Source: Mycobacterium intracellulare ATCC 13950 (lineage in GTDB: Bacteria > Actinomycetota > Actinomycetes > Mycobacteriales > Mycobacteriaceae). Taken from it: a stretch of DNA of 64,000 bases. The translations under genes were made by a program, and so were the position numbers. Below are positions 1 through 10,887 of this stretch, in pieces (the first letter of the stretch is position 1; each line of letters starts with the position of its first letter). Under the pieces are notes generated by a model. The model had not been told where the DNA came from and made no database searches. It saw only the letters and a program-made list of their open reading frames with translations. Where the stretch lies: NCBI RefSeq assembly GCF_000277125.1, contig NC_016946.1:124001-188000 (forward strand), in the 5' to 3' direction.

Positions 1-563
1 GGATGCAGCCGCCGCTGGTGTCGGTTGCGCCGGCGATGGCTCCGATGGCCCCGGCCTCACCGGCGGCGCCGGTCACGTCGGTGGCGTCGGCCCCGGCGAC
101 CACGGTCTCCACCGTCGCGCCGCCCGCGGCGCCCCCCACGCCCCCCGCTCCGGTGACCGGCGCCGAGGGCTTCGGCTACATGGTGGGCGGCCTCGGCCTC
201 GGCATGGGTTCGAAAGCGCAGAGCCGCACCAGAACCGAGCTACCGGCCGCGCAGGGCGCCGCGGCGCCGGCGCGCGTGAGCGCACCGGAACGGGAGCAGG
301 CACGGTCGCGGCGCCGCCCGCGTTCGGTCATCGACCCCGGCTACCGGTACGAATTCATCGAGGCCGACGACGATTCCGGCGCGGTGAGCCCGTCCCAGCC
401 CGTCCGCGCCCTGGCGTCGGACTCCCCTGGTGCGATCGAGGGTTTCACCGGGACGCTGCCCAAGCCCGGCGTGCGGGCGGGAGGCCTGATCACGTTGGCC
501 GGCGATCAGCCCGGCGACGGCGCCCGTCTGCCGATGCTGCCGGAGAGCTGGGACGGCCCGTAG
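1..563 (+). CDS. PPE family protein, PPW subfamily, C-terminal part
   Basis: This is the C-terminal fragment of a PPE protein whose start lies before the window; the first in-frame ATG at 3 is probably internal. The visible part is Ala/Pro-rich, then basic (RSRRRPR), and ends with the two marks of the PPE-PPW subfamily: a GFTGT motif (GFxGT) and a terminal PMLPESW (PxxPxxW). PPE proteins are secreted or displayed on the cell envelope by type VII systems, usually with a PE partner and an EspG chaperone. The N-terminal PPE domain is not visible, so neither the partner nor the secreting ESX system can be named. The stop is followed within 10 bp by a convergent methyltransferase gene. Confidence 0.8.
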   Translation, partial: MQPPLVSVAPAMAPMAPASPAAPVTSVASAPATTVSTVAPPAAPPTPPAPVTGAEGFGYMVGGLGLGMGSKAQSRTRTELPAAQGAAAPARVSAPEREQARSRRRPRSVIDPGYRYEFIEADDDSGAVSPSQPVRALASDSPGAIEGFTGTLPKPGVRAGGLITLAGDQPGDGARLPMLPESWDGP

Positions 564-572
564 GTCGCGCCG

Positions 573-2245
<1,673 letters not shown>

Positions 2246-2330
2246 GCCAATCTCCTCTCGGCCACGAACGCCTGATTAGTTAGCTTATGTAAGTGTCGAC
2301 TCGACTGTACCCGCTCCGCCGGAGCAGGCG

Positions 2331-2771
2331 GTGGTGTTCACTGTCGTTATGGGCGACCACATCGAGCTGAGCCCCAGGGGCTGGGTCCGCGAGCAGACCG
2401 AACAAATCCTGGGCCGCGGCACCACCGACGGGGTCGAGGTCTTCGACCGGCCCATCGTCCTGCTGACCGTCACGGGGGCGAAGTCCGGCAAACGGCGTTA
2501 TGTACCGCTGATGCGGGTCGAGAAGGACGGCCGCTACGTCATCGTCGCGTCCCACGGTGGCGCCCCCGAGCATCCCGCGTGGTACGCCAACGTCAAGGCG
2601 AACCCGACGGTGACGCTGCAAGACGGCGACAAGGTCGCCACGCTCACGGCTCGCGAACTCGAGGGGCCCGAGCGCGACGAGTGGTGGCAGCGGGCCGTTG
2701 AGGCCTTTCCTCCCTACGCGGAATACCAAACCAAGACGGCACGACAGATCCCGGTCTTCGTTCTGGAATGA
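2331..2771 (+). CDS. deazaflavin (F420)-dependent nitroreductase-family protein (Ddn-like)
   Basis: A 146-residue protein of the Ddn/DUF385 split-barrel family. The hallmark is the segment LLTVTGAKSGKRRYVPL, corresponding to the G-R/K-K-S/T-G signature that contacts the F420 phosphate, then HPAWYANVKANPTV and the C-terminal FPPYAEYQ. Relatives reduce quinones or other electrophiles using F420H2 at the inner membrane face. GTG at 2331 is chosen because GGAG at 2321-2324 sits 6 nt upstream; an ATG at 2349 is the alternative. It is a single gene, with its promoter facing away from the methyltransferase at 1346-2245. Confidence 0.85.
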   Translation: MVFTVVMGDHIELSPRGWVREQTEQILGRGTTDGVEVFDRPIVLLTVTGAKSGKRRYVPLMRVEKDGRYVIVASHGGAPEHPAWYANVKANPTVTLQDGDKVATLTARELEGPERDEWWQRAVEAFPPYAEYQTKTARQIPVFVLE

Positions 2772-2893
2772 GAGATTTGCGGCACCGCTGACGGGCCCGC
2801 GCAAACATTTGCATTCGATATGCGCCCGGCCCGTCCGGTTGACCGGTCTTGGTTGCCCACCTACTTTCGTACGCAGAGGCCAGGCACGCCCCG

Positions 2894-2911
2894 CTGAACA
2901 ATGATGTTCAG
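2894..2911. promoter_or_regulatory. inverted repeat upstream of the SulP gene
   Basis: CTGAACA and TGTTCAG form perfect 7-bp arms around a 4-bp spacer (ATGA), in the 246-bp space between the Ddn-like gene and the SulP transporter. It may be an operator or a 5' leader stem. No regulator gene lies beside it. The rest of this space shows no other feature. Confidence 0.35.
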
Positions 2912-3017
2912 TGAATTTGAATCGCCTGGGCCGCACGGCTTTACGAAGTGTTCCGGTTGCCGTTGTCGGATGGATACCCCAAAAGTCCACCGTCATTGAC
3001 GAATTCAGGAGAAGCTC

Positions 3018-4598
3018 TTGCAACACGCTGAATCGTCGGGTCGGCAAGGCGTGGAGCAGGGCGTATCGTCCCGCATTGACCGGTTCCGCGAGATCGCCCA
3101 ATACGACCTGCCCGCATCGCTGGTGGTTTTCCTGGTGGCGCTCCCGTTGTCCCTCGGGATCGCAATCGCTTCGGATGCGCCCGTTCTCGCCGGCTTGATC
3201 GCGGCGATCGTCGGGGGCATCGTCGGAGGATGGATCGGCGGATCGCCGCTGCAGGTCAGTGGGCCCGCCGCCGGACTGACCGTCATCGTCGCCGATGTCG
3301 TCCATCAGTTCGGCTGGGGCATCACATGTTTCATCACGGTCGTCGCCGGAATCCTGCAAGTTGTGTTGGGATTCAGCCGAATTGCACGCGCCGCACTGGC
3401 GATCTCGCCGGTCGTCGTGCACGCCATGCTGGCCGGCATCGGGATCACGATTGCGCTACAGCAAGTGCACGTGCTGCTGGGCGGCGCCTCGGAAAGCTCG
3501 GCATGGAGCAATGTCACCGGGCTGCCCGCGCAGATCGTCGGCGCCCACCGGCCGGGGCTGGTGCTGGGGCTGCTGGTGATCGCCATCCTCGTCGCCTGGC
3601 GCTGGGCTCCGGCGCGGGTGGCCGGCATCCCCGGGCCACTGGTCGCCATCGTGGTGGTCACGGCGATCTCGGTGGTGTTCCCCTTCCACGTATCCCGGAT
3701 CGTGCTGAACGGCTCGGTGCTCGACGCGCTGCAATTACCGACGCTGCCGCACGGGAATTGGGGCGCCGTCGTGATCGCCGTCATCACGGTCACCCTGATC
3801 ACCAGCGTTCAGAGCCTGCTGACTGCGGTATCGATCGATCGCATGCACAACGGACCGCGAACCGACTTCAACCGCGAGCTGATCGGGCAGGGCGCCGCGA
3901 ACATCGCATCGGGGGCGATCGGTGGGCTGCCCATCGCCGGTGTCATCGTGCGCAGTGCGGCCAACGTGAACGTCGGTGCGAGAACGCGTGCCTCGACGAT
4001 CATGCACGGGTTCTGGATCCTGCTCTTCGCCGTGCCCTTCGCCGGGCTGGTCGAAAAGATCCCGACCGCTGCGCTTGCCGGCCTACTCATCGTCATCGGG
4101 ATCGAACTGCTCAAACCGGCGCACATCGAAACCGCCTTGCGCAACGGTGATCTCGCCGTCTACCTGGTGACCATCACCAGCGTCGTCTTTCTCAACCTGC
4201 TGCACGGCGTCATGATCGGACTCGCCTTGGCCGTCATCGTGACCGGTTGGCGGGTGGTGCGCGCCCGGATCGAGGCCAAGCCCGTGGGGGATGGATGGCA
4301 CGTCGTCGTCGAGGGGGCGTGCACGTTCCTGTCGTTGCCGAGGCTGACCGGTGTCCTGGCGTCCATCCCGGAACGCACGTCGGTGACGCTGCACCTGCTC
4401 ACGACCTATCTCGACCATGCGGCCCATCAGGCGATCAGCGACTGGGAGCGGCGGCATACCGCCATGGGCGGGGAGGTTCATCTCCGCGAAACGTTCGAGA
4501 CGGAATCCGTTGGGGACGAGGGCAAGCCGTCAAAACCCCACCGCCGCAACGCGCACCTGAGCCTGGTCGCTCAGCTCTCCGCGGACGCGCGCGCCTGA
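3018..4598 (+). CDS. SulP family inorganic anion transporter
   Basis: A 526-residue inner-membrane transporter of the SLC26/SulP family (sulfate, bicarbonate or related anions). The SulP opening YDLPASLVVFLVALPLSLGIAI starts about residue 30, and 10-12 hydrophobic helices follow up to about residue 415, including the conserved GLPIAGVIVRSAANVN segment. A short STAS-like cytoplasmic tail (about 425-505) follows, smaller than in classical SulP proteins. TTG at 3018 is taken as the start because AGGAGAAG lies 4-10 nt before it; GTG at 3048 is the next option. No sulfate or carbonic anhydrase gene is adjacent, so the transported anion is not indicated. Confidence 0.85.
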   Translation: MQHAESSGRQGVEQGVSSRIDRFREIAQYDLPASLVVFLVALPLSLGIAIASDAPVLAGLIAAIVGGIVGGWIGGSPLQVSGPAAGLTVIVADVVHQFGWGITCFITVVAGILQVVLGFSRIARAALAISPVVVHAMLAGIGITIALQQVHVLLGGASESSAWSNVTGLPAQIVGAHRPGLVLGLLVIAILVAWRWAPARVAGIPGPLVAIVVVTAISVVFPFHVSRIVLNGSVLDALQLPTLPHGNWGAVVIAVITVTLITSVQSLLTAVSIDRMHNGPRTDFNRELIGQGAANIASGAIGGLPIAGVIVRSAANVNVGARTRASTIMHGFWILLFAVPFAGLVEKIPTAALAGLLIVIGIELLKPAHIETALRNGDLAVYLVTITSVVFLNLLHGVMIGLALAVIVTGWRVVRARIEAKPVGDGWHVVVEGACTFLSLPRLTGVLASIPERTSVTLHLLTTYLDHAAHQAISDWERRHTAMGGEVHLRETFETESVGDEGKPSKPHRRNAHLSLVAQLSADARA

Positions 4599-4607
4599 CG
4601 CGGGACG

Positions 4608-5465
4608 CTAGCTCAGGTCGGCGGCCACTCGTTCCAATGCGGCGAGGTGGTCGTCGACGTGCGCGAAGCCGGCCTTCATGGTGTTCACCGACAGATGGCT
4701 GGCCCCGGCGGCTTTCCACGCGGCGATGTCGGCGGCGAGCTTGTCGGGGTCACCGGTCCAGCTGACCCGGCCTTCCATGCCGATGCTCCGCGGGTCCCGG
4801 CCCGCCGCCTCGGCCGCCCGGTTCACCTGCGCGAGCGCGTGGTCCAGGTCGGGGCCCGGCGCGGTCATCGGAAACCACCCGTCGCCGAGGCGACCGGCGC
4901 GTTCGTAGGCCCGATCGGAGGCCGCCCCGAACCACACCGGGATCGGCCGCTGGGTGGGCAGGGGGGCCAGGCCCGCGCCGGTCACGGTGTGGTACTTGCC
5001 CTTGAAGGTGACCGATCGCTGCGTCCACAGCATGCGCATGAGCTCGACCTGTTCTTCGGAACGTTTTCCGCGGTTGGTGAACGTCTCCCCGAGCGCTTCG
5101 TACTCCACGGCGTTCCAGCCCAATCCGACACCGAGCCGCAAGCGCCCGCCGGTGAGCAGGTCGACCTCGGCGGCCTGCTTGGCCACCAGCACCGACTGCC
5201 GCTGCGGCAAAATGATGACGCCCGTGACGAGTTCCAGGCTGGTGACCGCGGCCAGGTAGCCCATCATGACGAACGGCTCGTGAAACGTCGAGTCGATGTC
5301 GTAGGGGCCCTCGAAGCCCCGGTGCACGGTCGTGTCGGCGCCGACGACATGGTCGTAGGCCAGGATGTGGGCGAACCCGAGTTCTTCGACGCGCTCGGCG
5401 TAGGCGCGTAGGACGGCGGGGTCCGGTCCGAGCTCGGTCTGCGGAAAGACGACTCCGATGCGCAT
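4608..5465 (-). CDS. LLM class F420-dependent oxidoreductase
   Basis: A 285-residue luciferase-like monooxygenase-fold enzyme expected to use coenzyme F420 rather than FMN. It opens with MRIGVVFPQTELG, then carries a DHVVGAD segment, the PFVMMGYLAAVT and RLRLGVGLGWN motifs, and PIPVWFGAA, all typical of mycobacterial F420 LLM proteins (TIGR03619-like). The ATG at 5465 fits the family start exactly; the reading frame stays open far upstream over a neighbouring gene, but that extension is not coding. The substrate is unknown. It is convergent with SulP and divergent from the dehydrogenase at 5550. Confidence 0.85.
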   Translation of the reverse strand: MRIGVVFPQTELGPDPAVLRAYAERVEELGFAHILAYDHVVGADTTVHRGFEGPYDIDSTFHEPFVMMGYLAAVTSLELVTGVIILPQRQSVLVAKQAAEVDLLTGGRLRLGVGLGWNAVEYEALGETFTNRGKRSEEQVELMRMLWTQRSVTFKGKYHTVTGAGLAPLPTQRPIPVWFGAASDRAYERAGRLGDGWFPMTAPGPDLDHALAQVNRAAEAAGRDPRSIGMEGRVSWTGDPDKLAADIAAWKAAGASHLSVNTMKAGFAHVDDHLAALERVAADLS

Positions 5466-5549
5466 TCGCGGTTCAACCGTCCCGCATCGCGATTGCTTCC
5501 CACGCGGCCCGTCGCTGGATACCGCGCGGGCTTCACGCATGATGGGGAC

Positions 5550-6521
5550 GTGACGGCCAAGGAACTGAGCGGCGTGCTGAGGGTCGGCGAGCTGGAGCCG
5601 ACGCTGGCAGCAGAACTGGCGGCGCGCTACGACATTGCGAAGCTTCCCGACGGCCCGGCGCGAGCCCGATTCCTGGCCGAGCACGGAGCCGACGTGCGCG
5701 TGCTGCTGACGTGGGGACCGCCGGGCGTCGACGCCGACACCATCGCCGCGCTGCCCAACCTCGAGGCCATCGTCAACGACGGGGCCGGGGTGGACCTGAT
5801 CGACCTGGCGGCGGCGAAGCGCCGCGGCATCGGCGTGAGCAACACCCCGGACGTGCTGTCGGACACGGTCGCCGACACGGCGCTGGGCCTGATGCTGATG
5901 ACCCTGCGCCGCTTCGGCGCCGCCGACCGCTACGTGCGGGCGGGCCGCTGGGCGCGCGAGGGCCGGTTCCCGTACGCCAGGGACGTCAGCGGCCTCCAGG
6001 TGGGCATCCTCGGCCTGGGCCGCATCGGTTCGGCGATCGCCACCCGGCTGCTCGGATTCGATTGCGCCATCGCGTATCACAACCGGCGTCGCATCGACGG
6101 GTCGCCCTACCGCTACGCCGCGTCGGCTGTGGAGCTCGCCGAGTCGGTCGACGTGCTGGTCGTCGCCACCACGGGCGACCACGAGTCCCACAAGCTGGTC
6201 GACCGCTCCGTGCTGGCGGCCTTGGGTCCCGAGGGGTATCTGATCAACATCGCCCGGGGCAGCGTCGTCGATCAGGACGCGCTGGTGGAGCTGCTCGTCG
6301 GCGGCGGGCTGGCGGGGGCCGGCCTGGACGTCTACGCCGACGAGCCGCATGTGCCGGCCGAACTGTGCGACCTGGACAACGTGGTCCTTCTCCCGCACAT
6401 CGGTAGCGCCACGGCCCGGACCCGCCGGGCGATGGCGCTGCTGGCGATCCGCAACCTCGACAGCTACCTCGACACCGGCGAACTCGTGACGCCGGTGCTG
6501 ACGCCGCGCCGTCGGCGCTGA
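5550..6521 (+). CDS. D-2-hydroxyacid dehydrogenase
   Basis: A 323-residue NAD(P)-dependent dehydrogenase of the glyoxylate/hydroxypyruvate/hydroxyphenylpyruvate reductase type. The Rossmann motif GILGLGRIGSAIA lies near residue 150. The catalytic arginine is in the NIARGSVVDQDALV segment, the glutamate in YADEPHVP, and the histidine in LLPHIGSAT, so the active site is complete. Reaction: reversible reduction of a 2-keto acid to a D-2-hydroxy acid. GTG at 5550 is preferred, with GGGG just upstream; the frame could begin up to 19 codons earlier. No pathway neighbours indicate the specific substrate. Confidence 0.85.
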   Translation: MTAKELSGVLRVGELEPTLAAELAARYDIAKLPDGPARARFLAEHGADVRVLLTWGPPGVDADTIAALPNLEAIVNDGAGVDLIDLAAAKRRGIGVSNTPDVLSDTVADTALGLMLMTLRRFGAADRYVRAGRWAREGRFPYARDVSGLQVGILGLGRIGSAIATRLLGFDCAIAYHNRRRIDGSPYRYAASAVELAESVDVLVVATTGDHESHKLVDRSVLAALGPEGYLINIARGSVVDQDALVELLVGGGLAGAGLDVYADEPHVPAELCDLDNVVLLPHIGSATARTRRAMALLAIRNLDSYLDTGELVTPVLTPRRRR

Positions 6522-6629
6522 CCGCCTCCCGGCGCCGTGACCAGGCGATCCTGGATGGAAACCGGTCTGTGGCCGAAGCGATACCGCGAGAAGGTTATCG
6601 CCGCAACTGCATCTGGGTATCCGGCTCTC

Positions 6630-7082
6630 ATGAGTCCGCTACTGCAGGAGACAGCCGCGCCGGTGCGCTTGACGCTCGCCGGCACAGCGCGCCCCGATAC
6701 GGCGGCGAAGTGGCGCCATGTTTTGCAACACTGGCTGCGGCACGAGGTGCGCGCGCCGGAGGACATTCGTGAGGACGTCGTTCTGGGGGTGAACGAGGCG
6801 TTGGCCAATTGCGTCGAGCACGCCTACCGCTCCCGTCGCGAGGCCGGCGCAATGAAATTGCAGGCCAGCTACGATCCCGGCGCCGAGTCAATCCGGGTAT
6901 GCGTCAGCGATCGCGGAAGTTGGCGCAAGCCATCGTCGAGGCAGACCACCGATCCCCGCGCCTCGCGTGGCATCACGCTGATGCACCGCCTCGCCGATCA
7001 CTGCACGATCCACGCCCGCCCCAACGGCACCAGCGTCTACTTGGACTACACAACCGACGCGGATAACGCTGTCCAACAATAA
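6630..7082 (+). CDS. anti-sigma factor-like ATP-binding protein (RsbW type)
   Basis: A 150-residue HATPase_c protein of the RsbW/SpoIIAB kind, which binds sigma factors or phosphorylates STAS anti-anti-sigma proteins. The N box is GVNEALANCVEHAY (about residues 54-67), the G1-like box is VSDRGSWRKP (about 93-102), and RGITLMHRLADH carries the last ATP-lid residues. ATG at 6630 gives the usual length; a longer frame starts at 6537. There is no partner STAS gene or sigma factor next to it, so its target is not apparent. It is convergent with the P450 gene. Confidence 0.75.
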   Translation: MSPLLQETAAPVRLTLAGTARPDTAAKWRHVLQHWLRHEVRAPEDIREDVVLGVNEALANCVEHAYRSRREAGAMKLQASYDPGAESIRVCVSDRGSWRKPSSRQTTDPRASRGITLMHRLADHCTIHARPNGTSVYLDYTTDADNAVQQ

Positions 7083-7102
7083 CTTTCACGCTGGGTTCCA
7101 GC

Positions 7103-8320
7103 TCAGCCGCCCGAGGGCGCCGAGGGCGTGAACGTGACCGGCATGCGCTCGAGGCCGCTGACGAAGTTGGCCGGCCGCAGCGGCAGCGGGTCCTGAGACG
7201 CCAGCTCCATGTCGGGCAGGCGTTTGAGTAGTCGCTCGAGCATCATCGAGAGCTCCAGACGCGCCAGCTGGTTGCCCAGGCAGAAATGGGTTCCGAAGCC
7301 GAACGCCAGATGGTTGTTGGGGTAGCGGTCGATCCGGAAGCTCTCGGGATCCCCGAACACGGCTTCGTCGAAGTTCGCCGATTCGAAGAGCAGGATGATC
7401 TTCTCGCCCCGCGCGAGCTGGGTGCCGTGGAACTCGAGATCGGCGGTCATGGTGCGGGCCATGTTCTTGACCGGCGCGGTCCACCTGAGCATCTCTTCGA
7501 TCGCGTTGGGCAGCAGCGCCATGTCGTCGACCAGTTGCCGGTGCTGTCGCGGGTGGCGCAGGATCTGCGCGGTGCCGCCGGACAGCGTGTGCCGGGTGGT
7601 CTCGTCGCCGCCGATGAGCAACAACAACACCTCGGTCACGATCTCGTGGTCGGCGAGCTTCTCGCCGTCGACCTCCGCGTGCACCAGCACGCTGACCAAG
7701 TCATCGGTCGGCTCGGCCTTGCGCGCCGCGATCATGCTCGTCATGTATTCGGTGTAGGCGGCGAAGGCGTCGATGGAGACCTGGAAGTCCTCTTGCGCGG
7801 TCGTGCTGCTGAGCATGGTGACCATGTCGTCAGACCAGCGCAGAAACATCTGCCGCTCCTCGGGCAGCACCCCGAGCATGTCGCCGATGACCGCCATGGG
7901 CAGCGGGGCCGCAAGGTCCCAGACGAAGTCGCACTCGCCGCGTTCGCAGACGTTGTCGATCAGGGCGTCGCACAGCGCGCCGATCGAGGCCTCCCGGTCC
8001 TTGACGCGTTTCCGGGTGAAGCCCGCGTTGACGAGTTTGCGCCGCAACAGGTGGGCGGGGTCATCCATCGCGATCATCATGGGCGGCGCGTCCTGGTCCG
8101 GCCGGATACCGCCGGCGTTGGAGAACAGCTCGGGCGCCCGCTCGGCGTCGATCACGGCCTGATACGTCGCCGCGGCGGCCAACCCGTTGCGGTCCCGAAA
8201 GACCGGCTCGTTCTCGCGCATCCACCGATAGACCGGGCGCGAGTCGCCCGCGTAGAAGGCGCCGTCGGTCAGATCGACGTCGGGCCGTGGCCGATTTCGC
8301 GCGTCAACAGTGCTTGGCAT
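7103..8320 (-). CDS. cytochrome P450, CYP142-like
   Basis: A 405-residue soluble P450. It shows the I-helix oxygen-activation motif LLIGGDETTRHT, the ExxR helix (EEMLRWTAP follows), and the heme-binding FGFGTHFCLGNQ with the thiolate Cys near residue 347. The sequence closely recalls M. tuberculosis CYP142A1 (Rv3518c): WMRENEPVFRDRNGLAAAATYQ near the start and NFVSGLERMPVTFTP at the end. CYP142 oxidises the terminal methyl of the cholesterol or cholestenone side chain. The usual KstR cholesterol locus is not around it. Instead it lies 78 bp downstream of the AveC-CbbQ-VWA genes on the same strand and may belong to that unit. Confidence 0.8.
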   Translation of the reverse strand: MPSTVDARNRPRPDVDLTDGAFYAGDSRPVYRWMRENEPVFRDRNGLAAAATYQAVIDAERAPELFSNAGGIRPDQDAPPMMIAMDDPAHLLRRKLVNAGFTRKRVKDREASIGALCDALIDNVCERGECDFVWDLAAPLPMAVIGDMLGVLPEERQMFLRWSDDMVTMLSSTTAQEDFQVSIDAFAAYTEYMTSMIAARKAEPTDDLVSVLVHAEVDGEKLADHEIVTEVLLLLIGGDETTRHTLSGGTAQILRHPRQHRQLVDDMALLPNAIEEMLRWTAPVKNMARTMTADLEFHGTQLARGEKIILLFESANFDEAVFGDPESFRIDRYPNNHLAFGFGTHFCLGNQLARLELSMMLERLLKRLPDMELASQDPLPLRPANFVSGLERMPVTFTPSAPSGG

Positions 8321-8398
8321 GGCTCACCCTTCCCCGAAGCGGGCATGCTCGGTCTTACCGTGGACCTTACAGTAGGTGCCGTGGTAGCGATCCCACCC

Positions 8399-10069
8399 TC
8401 ACGCCGGCCCCGGTGCGGCGCGCTCGCGTAGCGCCGCCAGGAACATCTCGTCCATCCGCGGACTCACCTCGGCCAGGGTCGCGGCGCTGACGTAGCGCGC
8501 GGAGCCGAAAACGCGCTCGAGCTCTTCGGCGGCGGTGGCGCTCCCGATGGACAGGCACAGGCAGGCCACGCCGTCGCCACGGAGTTCCTCGAGCGCCTTG
8601 TTCGCGTCGGCCTCCGCGTAACGACCGTCGTAGCCGTCGTCGTAGGGGCACCCGTCGGACAGGACAAGAAGCAGCCGGTTGGGTGCGCCGGCTTCGGTGT
8701 TGAGTATCTCCCCCGCGCCGCGGATCGCCGCACCCAGGCGCGTATACCCCGACGGCTCAAGCTGATTGAGCCGCGCGCGTTGCGGGGCGCCAAAGCGCTG
8801 TCCGAACGTTTTGATCGCCGGCAGGTGCACGGCGTGCCGCCCGTGGGACCGAAACGCGTAGATGGCCGCGCGGTCGCCGAGTTCCTCCAGGGTCATCGCC
8901 ACGGTTGCCGCCGCGCGCCGCTGGTGGTCGTGGACCCTGTTCCCCCGCTGGTCGGCGTCGGTGGCCGATCCGGACGCGTCGAGCAGGATGAGGACGCCGA
9001 GGTTCCGAACGACGTTGCGGCGCTGGGTGTAGATGGCGTCCGTGGGTGAACAACCGGAGCGCAGGTCGACGAAGAGATCGACGAGCGCCTCGATGTCGAT
9101 CTCGTCACCGTCGGGGCGCGCGCGTAGGAGCTTGGGGCCGAGACCGACGCGCGCCAATCGCCGCCGCAGCTCGTCGTCGTGCGAGACGTGCGCGGCCGAG
9201 ATGTGGGTGGGCTCGGTGAGCGGAAAATCGATGACGCGGCACCAGTCCGCCCGATAGCGGTTGTTGAAGACGTCCCATTCCGGATGCAGTGCACCGCCGA
9301 TTCCCAGCGCAGCGCCGGGCCGGTCGCCGACGAAATTGATGCGCGTCGGAAGTGGACGGGCTGACGCGCCGACCGCTCGTGCCGGCCGAATCGAGCGCGC
9401 CTCAAACTCCCCGCCCGACGGGTCGTCGCCGCGCGACGGCGCCTCGCCCAACAGCTTTCGCAGAAAGTCCATCAGTGCCCGCGAACTGAACAGCGGGTTC
9501 TCGAACAGCTTGAGGACCTTGCTTTCCTCGGAGGCGGCGTCGTCCTCGTCGTCGGGCTCCCGCTCGGCGACGAGCTCGATCGCCGTCCGCAGGTTCGTAT
9601 CCGTGGCCGGCGCGGCCCCGCTGTCGGACGACGCCAGGAGTTGGGCCGGCCGGATGACACCGAACCACGCCGGAGGGTCCGCGATTCGGCTTCTGCCCCT
9701 GGCCATTTCGAGGGACCCGTCCGCGGTCGTGGTGCGGGGGTCACCGTCGGGGCGAAGTGCCGCCGCCAGCGCAACGGTGGGGGCGAGTTCGGCGAGCACC
9801 CGGTGGCCTTCCAGCGCGAGGTAGCGGCGCGCGATCGCCGGCCGGCCCCGCAGCCGCTTCACCAGCCGCCGATCCAGGCTGCCCGCGCCGAGCAGCGCGG
9901 CCTGGACCAGCACCTGCCGGCGCTGCTGCCCGGAGTCGGCGGCCGGGACGAAGATGACGTCGCCGTTCGTGTAGGCGTCCTGGCCGGGCGCCGCCTGGGC
10001 GACGTCGACGGCCCGGCCGGCCAGGTGGGCGGAGAGGAACCGATACCGTTGCGTGCCAACGGTTTTCAT
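8399..10069 (-). CDS. VWA domain protein, NorD/CbbO-like
   Basis: A 556-residue protein with a C-terminal von Willebrand A domain. The MIDAS metal site is complete: DASGSATD (DxSxS) near residue 370, a threonine in SGYTRLGAAI, and the aspartate in LSDGCPYD. The N-terminal half is helical and acidic (EPDDEDDAASEES). NorD and CbbO proteins pair with a MoxR-type AAA+ ATPase to remodel or load metal into an enzyme. The ATPase gene is directly upstream: its TGA overlaps this ATG (TGATG, 1 nt shared), indicating translational coupling. GTG one codon earlier is also possible. Target enzyme inferred, see the AveC-like gene. Confidence 0.8.
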   Translation of the reverse strand: MKTVGTQRYRFLSAHLAGRAVDVAQAAPGQDAYTNGDVIFVPAADSGQQRRQVLVQAALLGAGSLDRRLVKRLRGRPAIARRYLALEGHRVLAELAPTVALAAALRPDGDPRTTTADGSLEMARGRSRIADPPAWFGVIRPAQLLASSDSGAAPATDTNLRTAIELVAEREPDDEDDAASEESKVLKLFENPLFSSRALMDFLRKLLGEAPSRGDDPSGGEFEARSIRPARAVGASARPLPTRINFVGDRPGAALGIGGALHPEWDVFNNRYRADWCRVIDFPLTEPTHISAAHVSHDDELRRRLARVGLGPKLLRARPDGDEIDIEALVDLFVDLRSGCSPTDAIYTQRRNVVRNLGVLILLDASGSATDADQRGNRVHDHQRRAAATVAMTLEELGDRAAIYAFRSHGRHAVHLPAIKTFGQRFGAPQRARLNQLEPSGYTRLGAAIRGAGEILNTEAGAPNRLLLVLSDGCPYDDGYDGRYAEADANKALEELRGDGVACLCLSIGSATAAEELERVFGSARYVSAATLAEVSPRMDEMFLAALRERAAPGPA

Positions 10070-10887
10070 CACCTTGGCGGCAGCAGGGAATCGACGAGCT
10101 CGCCGAGCGCCGTGACGACCTCCCGGTCATCGGAGAGGATCCGCACGATCGCCGCCTGGACGGCGCTGCGCAGGCTGAGTCCTTCGGCGACCAGGCTGCC
10201 GGCCAGGATCAGCGTGCGGGTGGATGACACTTCGCGCAGCGGTGAGCCATCGAGCTTTCGGATCGCGTTGCCCACGGTGACAAGGGCGCGCGCCGTCGCA
10301 TCGTCGATTCCCGCTTCGTGGGCAACGACTTCCGTCTCGGCCTCGACGGGCGGGAAGTCGAGTTCGATGGCCACGAATCGCTGCCGGGTCGACTCTTTGA
10401 TGTTCTTCAGCACGCTCTGGTAGCCGGGATTGTAGGAAATGACCAGTTGAAATCCCGGTGCCGCGGGCACCGTCGTTCCCAGGCGGTCGACCAGAAGTTC
10501 GCGGCGATGATCGGCGAGCGGATGGATGACCACCGTGGTGTCCTGGCGCGCCTCGACGATCTCGTCCAGGTAGCAGATCGCGCCCTCGCGAACGGCCCGC
10601 GTCAACGGCCCGTCCACCCAGACCGTTTCTCCCCCTTTGAGAAGGAAACGCCCGACCAAGTCGGCCGACGTCATGTCTTCGTGCGCCGCGACGGTGATCA
10701 GGTTGCGGCCGAGCGCGTGGGCCATCGCCTCCACGAACCGGGTCTTCCCACATCCCGTCGGGCCCTTCAGCAGCACCGGCAGGCCGCGGCGGGCGGCGGC
10801 GCGGAACACCTCCACCTCATCGCCGGCGGGCCGATAGAACGGCGCCTCCGACGCCGGGCGCACGGTGGTCTGGGAATTCGTCAGCAC
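10069..10887 (-). CDS. CbbQ/NirQ/NorQ-type AAA+ ATPase (MoxR group)
   Basis: A 272-residue AAA+ ATPase. Walker A is KGPTGCGKTRF (about residues 42-52), Walker B is AICYLDEIVEA (about 108-118), sensor 1 is LVISYNPGYQ, and an arginine finger region ESTRQRFVAI follows. The C-terminal CbbQ_C part ends the protein at typical family length. These ATPases act with a VWA partner as activators of Rubisco, nitric oxide reductase or other metalloenzymes. GTG at 10887 directly abuts the stop of the AveC-like gene (no gap), and the 3' end overlaps the VWA gene, so the three genes form one tightly coupled operon. Confidence 0.85.
   Translation of the reverse strand: MLTNSQTTVRPASEAPFYRPAGDEVEVFRAAARRGLPVLLKGPTGCGKTRFVEAMAHALGRNLITVAAHEDMTSADLVGRFLLKGGETVWVDGPLTRAVREGAICYLDEIVEARQDTTVVIHPLADHRRELLVDRLGTTVPAAPGFQLVISYNPGYQSVLKNIKESTRQRFVAIELDFPPVEAETEVVAHEAGIDDATARALVTVGNAIRKLDGSPLREVSSTRTLILAGSLVAEGLSLRSAVQAAIVRILSDDREVVTALGELVDSLLPPR

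Noticed and set aside
2280..3422. 380-residue minus-strand frame over the Ddn-like and SulP genes
   Set aside because: Compositionally a shadow rich in Asp/Arg/His; both sense genes have clear families and ribosome sites.
4608..6398. 596-residue minus-strand frame
   Set aside because: Only its last 285 codons (from ATG 5465) match an LLM enzyme; the rest is antisense to the hydroxyacid dehydrogenase.
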